From contig PMUP01000090.1 in NCBI GenBank assembly GCA_003166865.1, forward strand, positions 1 through 43,102: DNA of 43,102 nt, written 5' to 3'. The position numbers and the translations under genes were made by a program. Shown here one piece after another: positions 33,022 through 40,606 of the stretch (its first letter is position 1; the number at the start of each line of letters is the position of its first letter). The DNA comes from Bryobacterales bacterium (GTDB lineage Bacteria > Acidobacteriota > Terriglobia > Bryobacterales > Bryobacteraceae). The notes beneath the pieces are model-generated. The model made no database searches and was not told the origin of the DNA. It saw only the letters and a program-made list of their open reading frames with translations.

Positions 33022-34203
33022 ATGATCCCAAGCGCAGAACAATTCGAAACCGGCAACCATTCCCAGTCCGGCCCCGCGGCTTCCAAGCTGCGTGACCTGA
33101 GGGTGCTCCACGTTGGCAAATTCTATCCGCCGCACATGGGCGGAATTGAGACTCATCTCCAAGCTCTGTGCGGCGAACTGCGTAGATCGGTGGATTTGCG
33201 CGTGATGGTGGCCAGCGAGAATGACGTGCTGGTGGAAGAGAGCATCGAAGGTGTGCGGGTCGCGAGAGTGCCCACCCGGCTGACCCTGGCATCCAGTCCG
33301 CTTTGTCCGGGAATGGTCGGCGGCATTCGCCGCCCGGATGCCGACATCGTCCACATTCACTTGCCGAATCCAACCGCGGTCCTGGCCTATCTGGCCAGCG
33401 GGCACCGCGGGCGCCTGGTGGTCACTTACCACAGCGACACGGTGCGGCAGAAGTTGCTGGGACCTCTGTTTGCGCCCTTCTTGCACCAGGCACTGCGCCG
33501 GGCATCCGCCATCATTGCGACCTCGCCGGACTACCGGCGGACTTCTCCGGTTCTGGCCCGATACCTGGACCGCTGCCACGTCATCCCTTATGGCATTGCC
33601 GTGGAGCAGTTCGAACGCTCGGATCCGGCGGCGGTCGATAAAGTCCGCGAGCGTTACGGAGAGCGATTGATCCTGAGCGTCGGAAGGCTGGTCTATTACA
33701 AAGGCTTTGAATACCTGATACGCGCCATGCAGCAGGTTCGTGGACGGCTGATCATCATCGGCGATGGGCCGCTCAACCAGAAGCTAAGCCAGCTTGTGGC
33801 GGAATTGGGTCTCGGAGACAAAGTAGTTCTCGCCGGCGAGATTCAGAACGCCGATGTGACCCCCTACTATCACGCCGCCGACCTTTTCGCGTTGGCTTCC
33901 GTGGCTCGCAGCGAGGCCTTCGGCATCGTGCAAATCGAAGCCATGGCGGCGGGAATTCCGGTTGTCAACACCTCGCTCGACTCGGGCGTTCCGTTCGTTT
34001 CCCTGCACAACCAGACCGGCTTGACCGTTCCTCCCGAGAATCCGGACGCACTGGCGGCGGCCATCAATCGCTTGCTGGACGACGAGAGCCTGCGCCAGTC
34101 TCTGGGTCGCGCCGCCAGCCTGCGCGCACGGCAAGAGTTCAGCCTGGAAACGATGACTTCGCGCGTCCTGGCGCTGTATGAGACCGTTGCGGCACTCCGC
34201 TAA
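33022..34203 (+). CDS. GT4-like glycosyltransferase, last gene of the operon
   Basis: A 393-residue GT-B protein. A 25-residue disordered leader precedes the first strand (LRVLHVGKFYPPHMGGIETH). The donor domain starts ILSVGRLVYYKGFEYLI and has E298 and E306 in the E-x7-E signature (EAFGIVQIEAMAAG). It is very like PimB/WfcD-type mannosyl-transferases in pattern, but specificity is not proved. An in-frame ATG nearer the fold is absent, so the ATG at 33022 is kept. A damaged copy of its 3' end lies at 36621-36907. The gene closes the compact plus-strand array; the next 250 bp hold no gene. Confidence 0.88.
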   Translation: MIPSAEQFETGNHSQSGPAASKLRDLRVLHVGKFYPPHMGGIETHLQALCGELRRSVDLRVMVASENDVLVEESIEGVRVARVPTRLTLASSPLCPGMVGGIRRPDADIVHIHLPNPTAVLAYLASGHRGRLVVTYHSDTVRQKLLGPLFAPFLHQALRRASAIIATSPDYRRTSPVLARYLDRCHVIPYGIAVEQFERSDPAAVDKVRERYGERLILSVGRLVYYKGFEYLIRAMQQVRGRLIIIGDGPLNQKLSQLVAELGLGDKVVLAGEIQNADVTPYYHAADLFALASVARSEAFGIVQIEAMAAGIPVVNTSLDSGVPFVSLHNQTGLTVPPENPDALAAAINRLLDDESLRQSLGRAASLRARQEFSLETMTSRVLALYETVAALR

Positions 34204-34457
34204 CCTTCCTCGGCTGCTGCCTATTTGACTGCGCGTCTTCAGCGGGCCGTTCTGCGGGATGCCGTACGGCATCGTCGCCAGCGCACAGGCGCTCCGGGCG
34301 CGCCCATCTCCGAAATCATCAGCGAGAGATTCCACTGTTCGCACCACATTGCGGAAGTGGTCAACGGATCTTATCAAAGAACTAGATCGCGCTGGTGCGC
34401 TGAGCTGGGAGGTAATGTCCGCCAGGCGAACAACGATCGGTGACAAATATCCAAAAT
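34204..34457. other. Intergenic stretch with a 16-bp palindrome
   Basis: No convincing gene. A perfect palindrome GATGCCGTACGGCATC lies at 34258-34273. A TTGACT at 34225-34230 has no good -10 partner. A frame from 34259 has a short helix-turn-helix-like look but is weak. The stretch separates the polysaccharide operon from the secreted protein gene and probably carries its promoter. Confidence 0.4.
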
Positions 34458-36452
34458 ATGAAACGACTCGCTTGGAGCTCTTCGCTTCTGTTCATGGTGG
34501 CTGCCTGGCCCGCCGCCGCGCAAAGCTGGGATACCAGCGGAAATGGCTTGCTGAAAGGCGCGTACTACTTCCGCCAGGTCATGTGGCTCGGTGGGTATAA
34601 TTCTGCCAATGATCTTCAGGAAGCTATAGCGGTTTACGGCAACATCGTTTTCGGTGGTAATGGAACCTATACTCTCACCGCAAAGGCTGCCGATGCGGCC
34701 GAAAACACGGTCACATCGATTACTGGCAGCGGCACCTACACCATCACTGGCAGCGGCTACGGTTACATGTCCACCCCGCTAAAATTCGTTTACTCCAAAT
34801 TCGAGGGCGATGAGATCAATTTGCTGGTGTCCCCATCCAAAGTCGTGGTAGGGAACACGACCGATAACAACACCGGTTATAACGACCTGTTCCTTGCAGC
34901 GCCGGCGCCCACATCGACGCCTTCGTTGCAGGGCACATTTTCCGTTATCGGTGTAGGCATTCCCGCGCTGACCCTCGACTTGATCCACACGCGCGATTAC
35001 TCATTTACTATGACGGGCACCAGCAGCACAGTCACCACCACGGCCCTCACCGGGGCCCTCGGGTTGAACATCACAGCAATGACGCAGCCGGCTTTCTCCG
35101 GGGTGAACTATTCTGTCAGCGCCGGCGCTGCGGCTGTGACATTCGATAACGAACTGACGGCCACTGATCTCGATAGTAAACTGATGTCCGGAACCAAATA
35201 CTTTTATTTCTCGCCCGATGGTAATTTCTTTTTCGGTGGCGATCCCGAGGATACCGACTTCATCGTCGGCGTGCGCCAGGGCGCCAGCGGTTTCTCCGCT
35301 GCGCAAACTCCGTACTATACGGGCGGTTTCTTTCAGGACGATTCCCAGTTCAGCAATTGCGACTGTGTCTGGCTCAACAGCACCTACGGCGCATATGACG
35401 CCCTCACAGATGCGAACAACGGGGCGATTCTGGTGCATCAGCGGGATAACGCGGTGGGCCCACCACGCGGCAGTTTCGTCGCCGATTCCACTTACTCCGA
35501 TCTGCTAAGCGTGTCGGGCGGCACGTACACCGATTTCTACTACGAATACTTCTTCGGCCCGGGTGGCACATTCGCGATCGGCTTTGCGAACGAGAGTTCT
35601 GGATTCCTAGGGATCCAGGTCCTGATGGAGGGGCCCCACTACACGTCGGCTCCCACTTCCGCGCCCTATATCTATCCGACCGGCATCGTGAACGCAGGCT
35701 CTTCCGCCCCCTTCACCGCGGAGTTCGCGCCCGGAGAATTCATCTCGATTTTCGGGGCCAACCTGGCAACCACAACTGCTGCAGACCCCGCTCTCCCCAC
35801 CGGCTTGGGTGGCGTGCAAGTGCTGGTGAATGGAGCTCCGACAGCCGTCCGTTACGTCAGCCCCGGCCAGGTCAACGCGGTGATCCCGCTGGGCATCGAC
35901 ACCGGCATCGCCTCGATTCAGGTGGTCAACAGTTTGGGAACATCGAACGCAGTAAGTAACTACGTGGGGGTGACCCAACCCGGCATATTCAACAGTGCAA
36001 CTTCCGCACCAGCCGTTTTCCACGCCAACAATACGATCGTCAGCGCTTGGAACCCAGCCGTGGTCGGTGAGGAATTGGCGGTTTATCTTACGGGCCTTGG
36101 CACGCTGGACTCCTCGGGCAACGCCACCAACCCCAGCTACATGTCAGTCGATTTCTCCGGCGTGACAGGTACCATTGACTACGCTGGCATTGAGCCGGGA
36201 ACTCCACTCGCGGTCGGGGCCGGATACCAGATGAACGTGACCGTGCCGAGCGGAACGAGTTCCGGGTTGAATTATCTGGATATCGGAGGACTGGACAGCT
36301 ACAACAGGGAAGCGCTCATTTGCGTTACCAGTTGTGCTGACTCGTCGCTTCGAAGCAGTGTCCGCAGCCGGAGAGCTAAAACTACTCCATCCGCCGTGCG
36401 GCCTCGCTTCCCCGATTCGCCCAGGGTCGTCTTCCCCGCGGCCGCGAGATGA
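34458..36452 (+). CDS. Secreted Solibacter-type protein with C-terminal Ig-like domain
   Basis: A 664-residue exported protein. The ATG at 34458 begins a good signal peptide (MKRLAWSSSLLFMVAAWPAA); a GTG at 34440 would add six residues. Residues about 25-400 form a beta-rich region made of Gly/Thr/Ser/Tyr-rich strands with several aromatic segments. Residues about 410-625 form the domain starting IVNAGSSAPFTAEFAPGEF, with SIFGANLA and YVSPGQVNAVIP, typical of many Solibacter secreted proteins. The normal domain end is near EALICV. The remaining 35 or so residues are Arg/Ser/Pro-rich and look like read-through into unselected sequence, perhaps after loss of the original stop. No PEP-CTERM is visible. 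Function unknown; an extracellular adhesin or matrix role is possible. Confidence 0.8.
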   Translation: MKRLAWSSSLLFMVAAWPAAAQSWDTSGNGLLKGAYYFRQVMWLGGYNSANDLQEAIAVYGNIVFGGNGTYTLTAKAADAAENTVTSITGSGTYTITGSGYGYMSTPLKFVYSKFEGDEINLLVSPSKVVVGNTTDNNTGYNDLFLAAPAPTSTPSLQGTFSVIGVGIPALTLDLIHTRDYSFTMTGTSSTVTTTALTGALGLNITAMTQPAFSGVNYSVSAGAAAVTFDNELTATDLDSKLMSGTKYFYFSPDGNFFFGGDPEDTDFIVGVRQGASGFSAAQTPYYTGGFFQDDSQFSNCDCVWLNSTYGAYDALTDANNGAILVHQRDNAVGPPRGSFVADSTYSDLLSVSGGTYTDFYYEYFFGPGGTFAIGFANESSGFLGIQVLMEGPHYTSAPTSAPYIYPTGIVNAGSSAPFTAEFAPGEFISIFGANLATTTAADPALPTGLGGVQVLVNGAPTAVRYVSPGQVNAVIPLGIDTGIASIQVVNSLGTSNAVSNYVGVTQPGIFNSATSAPAVFHANNTIVSAWNPAVVGEELAVYLTGLGTLDSSGNATNPSYMSVDFSGVTGTIDYAGIEPGTPLAVGAGYQMNVTVPSGTSSGLNYLDIGGLDSYNREALICVTSCADSSLRSSVRSRRAKTTPSAVRPRFPDSPRVVFPAAAR

Positions 36453-36620
36453 TGGGCTATCCACAAAGAATAGGCCTGTGTTTTCATGACCATCCTCGCC
36501 TTTCCTCCAAATTGGTGGAAACAATCCGGAACACGAGGAGTTCGCCCCGCGAACGATGTGGAGCCTCTCGAATGCTTTCACCTCGGCATTGAAGCAGCTC
36601 GATCCGGTCCCGCAAATTTC

Positions 36621-36907
36621 GGGATGGGCCGCTCAACCAGAAGCTAAGCCAGCTTGTGGCGGAATTGGGTCTGACCCACTTCTATCACGCCGCCGACCTT
36701 TTCGCGTTGGCTTCCGTGGCTCGCAGCGAGGCCTTCGGCATCGTGCAAATCGAAGCCATGGCGGCGGCCATCAATCGCTTGCTGGATCACCAGAGCCTGC
36801 GCCAGTTCCTGGGACGCGCTGCCAGCCTGCGCGCACGGCAGGAGTTCAGCCTGGAAACCATGACTTCGCGGGTCCTGGCGCTTTATGAGACCGTTGCGGC
36901 TCGGTGA
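36621..36907 (+). pseudogene. Decayed partial copy of the last GT4 gene
   Basis: The DNA matches 33771-34203 (the 3' third of the GT4 gene) almost base for base, but with two deletions. About 45 bp (33813-33857) are missing after GAATTGGGTCT, and 108 bp are missing between two TGGCGGCG copies (33944 and 34052), which points to slippage or recombination at microhomology. Both deletions keep the frame, so an open stretch remains (from about 36593, or from a GTG at 36656). The encoded piece retains EAFGIVQIEAMAA but lacks the N-domain and much of the donor site. It cannot be an active transferase. It ends at the same relative stop position with some drift. Confidence 0.88.
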
Positions 36908-36922
36908 AGAGCGGACCTGACG

Positions 36923-37846
36923 CTATTTGGCAGTCAACAGAACCGACAATGAGTTGCCGAACCTATGCAGAATAGGGTCGCTCAAGCGTTGACAGAAGCG
37001 TTCCACCGCGTGGCATAGCTTGGTAGGAAGGATCTTCGAAAAGATTCGGAAGCCGGATTCGCCCGAGATAAAGGGCGTTCCCCAAACCATGAGCTGCTGC
37101 ACGTTCAAACCTGCCAGGGACGCGATTTTTTCCATTTCTGGCGGCGTGATCAGGAACAGATGTCCGTCCGCGTCGGGCTTAAACTGCCCAGCTTCGAGCG
37201 CGGTGAAGTCCTTGACCTCGGAATAGGTTTGAAGTTTGTTGCGGAAATATGCGCCGTTGGGAGTGGTTAGAAGAAGATGCCCGCCTGGCGTCAGGAATCT
37301 CCTCAATTGGCTGAGGAATTCCACTGGGTGTGCGACATGTTCAATGATTTCGCACGCGATCACTAAATCGAAGCGTCCAGTTTCAGCCGGGTCCAGGTCG
37401 AAGACATTCCCAGGCAGCATTCGGATCTCATCGCGGTTACGAAAGTGTGCAACCGCTTGATCGAGATTCTCCTGCCGAAGATCGTTGGCCGTAACGTCGC
37501 AGCCAGTCTGTTGCAGGCAGGCGCACAGTGCGCCATCCCCGGCGGCGACCTCGAGAACGCGTTTCGGGCGCAGCGCTAGCGATGTACCAAGCGCCAGAAG
37601 CGCGCGAAGGCGGCCATAGGCCCAATAGGACGGGGCGCGAGCGCTGCCAAAATTCCATCCGTACGGGTCGCTCCCGTTTTGGGGAAGCAGGGGACGAACC
37701 ACCGAAAGCCCAGACGTGCAAACCGCTGCGTATAGCTCGCGGGAAGGAAAACCGCCGTCAAGAAACCAAGCTTCGCTTGGGTACTGCAGCTCTACCGACT
37801 GGAGCGAGTCTGGAAAAGCCGGACTTGAAATCGCGTTTTGACCCAT
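36923..37846 (-). CDS. Class I SAM-dependent methyltransferase
   Basis: A 307-residue protein. After about 90 residues of N-terminal extension, motif I (VLEVAAGDGAL, 97-107, with AA in place of the usual GC), D122, FDLVIACEIIEH (159-170) and LTPGGHLLLTTPN (185-197) form a complete Methyltransf_23-type core. The C-terminal half has a GHLFLITPPEM segment typical of the family. The acceptor is unknown. It is convergent with the decayed GT copy and has its own upstream region, which contains a palindromic GTACTAGTAC. It could methylate a sugar or lipid in the polysaccharide pathway, but no direct link is seen. Confidence 0.87.
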   Translation of the reverse strand: MGQNAISSPAFPDSLQSVELQYPSEAWFLDGGFPSRELYAAVCTSGLSVVRPLLPQNGSDPYGWNFGSARAPSYWAYGRLRALLALGTSLALRPKRVLEVAAGDGALCACLQQTGCDVTANDLRQENLDQAVAHFRNRDEIRMLPGNVFDLDPAETGRFDLVIACEIIEHVAHPVEFLSQLRRFLTPGGHLLLTTPNGAYFRNKLQTYSEVKDFTALEAGQFKPDADGHLFLITPPEMEKIASLAGLNVQQLMVWGTPFISGESGFRIFSKILPTKLCHAVERFCQRLSDPILHRFGNSLSVLLTAK

Positions 37847-38183
37847 GGATCTCGTCTTGACTCCTATCCCTGCTACACCTTAGATCTCTATTTGACACCG
37901 GAAACCCCTTAATGCCAAGGACAATTGGACCTAGTTCGTACTAGTACTAATTGCGGCAAGGAACGGGTTTTGCGTTTAACTCACTGAATCTGAAGGTCTT
38001 GAGGTATTGGCGGGACTGGCTTTGAGCTGAAGTGGGGGTGTTAGATTTCCTTGCTGGCTATCGAGCTGCAAATTAGCTGGGTGCACCAACGCTTCGGGGA
38101 TGCGGCCGAGGGCGTTTGTGACAGGGGCCTTCCCTTTCGTGTCCCTTCGGCGAGCCTGCGGTGGGTTCTCCGGGAGACGGTCC
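37847..38183. other. Intergenic stretch, no gene recognised
   Basis: About 337 bases between the methyltransferase start and the MFS stop. A perfect palindrome GTACTAGTAC is at 37938-37947, about 90 bp upstream of the methyltransferase. Open frames in the right half lack family features on both strands. Confidence 0.4.
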
Positions 38184-39434
38184 TCATGCCCTTATTTCGC
38201 CCACGGCATGCGGGAGTTCGCGCAGTCGGCGTAGCGGGGAGAACACCAGCCACATCGTCGAAAGTAGAACTCCGATTGCGCCGATCACCAGCGCTCGCCG
38301 CATTCCCACGGCCTGTGCGATGGCGCCGCCCGCGAGCGCGCCCAACGGCAGAACGCCATGGAAGAGCAGGTGCATGGAGGAATTGACACGTCCCAGAAGA
38401 TGATTCGGTGTGATCGCCTGCCGTAAACTTCGTTCGCTGATGGTATAGACTGGCCACGCCAAGTCACCCAATTGCGCAGCAATCAGAAAAGCGGAGCAGG
38501 CCGCCACCGATCCGTGCGCCAGCGGTATCAATAGCATCGCTATCCCAATCACCACCGCGGAGCCAATGAAAGTCCGGCCGAAACCAAAGCGGCGCACCAG
38601 CCACTCTGCCAGGAAGGCGCCAAATAAGCCGGAGGTCCCGCCGATCGCGATGATGATGCCTAAAAGAGCGGCGGTCAACCCCAGCTCACGCATCGCAAAT
38701 AGAAAGTACAGACTACTCCCGAAGCCTAAGAAGAACGCACTGGTGGCTGTGCGACCGGCCAGTGCGCGGAGCAATGGATCGCGCCACGACGCGCCTAGCC
38801 CCTCCGAGATCTCCCGGCCGATATGGGGTTCCAGGGTGCGCGTGGGCACCGGTTCCGGTTTGCGGATGAGCCACACTGAGATGGCGGAACAGACGAACGA
38901 TGCAGCGTCGAACAGCATGGCCATGGGCGCCGTGATCAGCTGCACCAGGATGCCGGCGATACCGGGACCGGCGATCTGCGCAATCGACTCGGTCAAAGCC
39001 AGCCGGCTGTTTCCGGTAAGGATGTTCTCGCGCGCGATAAGCGAGGGCAGATACGCCTGGTAGCTCACGTCGAACAGGACGGTCAGGATGCTGCTGCCCA
39101 CCGCAACCAGGTAGAGGTCTCCGATGGTCAGCCGGTGCAGCATCGCCGCCAGCGGGATGATGCCCAGCACCACGGCGCGCCCCAGATCGGCGGCAATCAG
39201 GATTGGCCGTCGACGCAGACGGTCCACCCAGGCTCCGGCGAAGAGGCCAAATATAAGTACGGCCGCCGCGCCCACTCCGGACAGGAATCCCATCTGAAGA
39301 GGCGACGCTTTGAGGACGAGGACGGCGGTGAGGGGCAGGCCGACGCCAGTGATGTTGGATCCGATTTGCGAGATCGCCTGGCCGATCCACAGCTTGCGGA
39401 AATCGGGATCGAGCCCAAACCCGTTGCCCGGCAT
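38184..39434 (-). CDS. MFS exporter (EntS/MFS_3-like)
   Basis: A 416-residue membrane protein with about 12 hydrophobic segments. Its start FRKLWIGQAISQIGSNITGV is typical of the EntS/MFS_3 branch. MFS motif A (GAWVDRLRRRP) follows the second segment, and a late Pro/Gly-rich NHLLGRVNSSM loop is also typical of this branch. The ATG ending at 39434 is chosen because the frame further upstream has no fold and no ribosome site. Such carriers export siderophores, drugs or small lipophilic compounds. No biosynthetic partner is near, so the substrate is open. It seems unrelated to the polysaccharide genes. Confidence 0.87.
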   Translation of the reverse strand: MPGNGFGLDPDFRKLWIGQAISQIGSNITGVGLPLTAVLVLKASPLQMGFLSGVGAAAVLIFGLFAGAWVDRLRRRPILIAADLGRAVVLGIIPLAAMLHRLTIGDLYLVAVGSSILTVLFDVSYQAYLPSLIARENILTGNSRLALTESIAQIAGPGIAGILVQLITAPMAMLFDAASFVCSAISVWLIRKPEPVPTRTLEPHIGREISEGLGASWRDPLLRALAGRTATSAFFLGFGSSLYFLFAMRELGLTAALLGIIIAIGGTSGLFGAFLAEWLVRRFGFGRTFIGSAVVIGIAMLLIPLAHGSVAACSAFLIAAQLGDLAWPVYTISERSLRQAITPNHLLGRVNSSMHLLFHGVLPLGALAGGAIAQAVGMRRALVIGAIGVLLSTMWLVFSPLRRLRELPHAVGEIRA

Positions 39435-39641
39435 TTCTCGAGTGTCACACAAGTATATTGACCATTCGTCTCTGCACACCTGGGCATTACAGGGCGTTGC
39501 GGAACATTTTCGGCCGTTTCCGTCGCTGGCCAAAAACGTCTGCCGATTCTACGTTCTGGAGATGCGGCTTGGCGGCCATTTCGAGGTCTCACCGAAGCAT
39601 GGCCGGAGTCGATCCTTTCCGGCCAGGCAGGATTCATCATA

Positions 39642-40013
39642 TTACGCGGCCGCGGGTGTTGCCAGTCGAACCAGCGTCTCGCGGTAGTTCCACGGCATCC
39701 ACTCCCAAGGCTCCCTCTTCAACTCCCCGGCATGCCTCTGCAGTTCCGTCAGGTAGTCGAACGGATTGACTCCGTTGAGTTCGCAGGTGTGAATCAGACT
39801 CATGAATAGATCGCCCATCAGTGCCCCGTTCCGGGTCTTGTAAAACAGCGATTTCTTGCGATGCAGAATGGCTTTCTTCAGCGCACGCTCGACCAGATTG
39901 TTATCGATGGGCGCCCCCGCCACTCGCAAAAACAGCATGAGTTTTTCCCTGTGTTTGAGCAGATAGGAGATCGCCTGGCCCAGGCCGGAGTTCGCTGCGG
40001 AATTCATGCAGGC
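39642..40013 (-). pseudogene. 5'-truncated IS66 transposase (TnpC)
   Basis: About 120 residues match the C-terminal end of IS66-family transposases. The block NNLVERALKKAILHRK, then FYKTRNGALMGDLFMS and HTCELNGVNPFDYL, are classic. A stop lies three codons upstream of the first ATG, and the N-terminal DDE core (the first Asp residues) is gone. No inverted repeats or partner orfs (TnpA/TnpB) are seen nearby. It is a relic of an insertion and marks this part as a site of past transposition. Confidence 0.88.
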
Positions 40014-40606
40014 TTAGCGAATGCTCACTCCCTTTCACATCGAACTAGAAGGGCACTACTGACACCTGATGGGGCCGTAAGGACCCTGCGTCGCCGCGCT
40101 AGTGCAGGTTATGTCGAGATCTTTAGCCGAATTGAAGGTGGGCCAGATGCGGGAGGCCCATCCGGTTAGTTGGTCGAGCAAGCTGGGATCAACGCCCTCG
40201 ACCTGTAAGAGTGCGGCGCTAGCCTAGCTTTCGCCGATCGGCGTGATGGAAGGAAGCGAGGTCGCGGTCACTTATCAAAGGAAACGTGTGGCTCGGTTTG
40301 CAGCAGATGACGAGGCCGGCGGCAAGTATGCTACAACCCCACTCACAAAAGTAGTCAGGGCCGAGACCGCGCGGTTTTTTCAGCAAGCTCCTAGTGAAAC
40401 TTCTCGATTCGGAACCTGTTCCTGGCCTGCGCGACTCCTCAGTTCTCGTCGAGCTGCAAGATGCTCCCGGCGCGCGATGAACGAGGCGCGGGATCTACAG
40501 AAGCGGTCTTGGATGCGGCCATCGCAATAAACTCGACCAGCCGGAAAGGGCCAGGGCGCAGTTCTCCGGTTCTTGCCCGGCTTACGCCCTCACACCTGCC
40601 AGCCAT
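40014..40606. other. Degenerate stretch between IS66 relic and cytochrome gene
   Basis: About 590 bases with no intact gene. The left half holds the cytochrome-like relic described separately. A T-run after ACCGCGCGGT (40366-40375) is the only other feature. The short plus-strand frame at 40243-40530 has no protein-like composition. Confidence 0.5.
40056..40223 (-). pseudogene. Relic of a cytochrome-like protein C-terminus
   Basis: Read on the minus strand, the 55 codons between two stops give the blocks VDPSLLDQLTGWASRIWP and TFNSAKDL. These align with VNTSVLDQIVQWASGYWP and SFNWSDDL at the very end of the large cytochrome encoded just upstream (40607 onward). The agreement (D-x-S-x-LDQ, WAS, WP, FN, DL at the same spacing) is too good for chance. 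A TAG directly precedes the block, and no heme part is present. It is a fragment of a diverged second copy of the gene. Confidence 0.75.

Noticed and set aside
31941-33119. Long minus-strand open frame of 392 codons
   Set aside because: It lies wholly opposite the well-supported SDR epimerase gene and the start of the next GT4 gene; the composition is that of a high-GC antisense shadow without any motif.
36340-36452. PEP-CTERM tail on the secreted protein at 34458
   Set aside because: There is no Pro-Glu-Pro motif followed by a hydrophobic helix and Arg cluster; the tail is Arg-rich throughout and not hydrophobic.
40361-40380. Intrinsic terminator before a T-run
   Set aside because: ACCGCGCGGT can form only a 3-bp stem with a 4-nt loop, too weak, and no gene ends nearby in that direction.
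40243-40530. Plus-strand open frame of 95 codons
   Set aside because: No family, no ribosome site, and an Arg/Ser/Ala-rich composition as expected from non-coding high-GC DNA.
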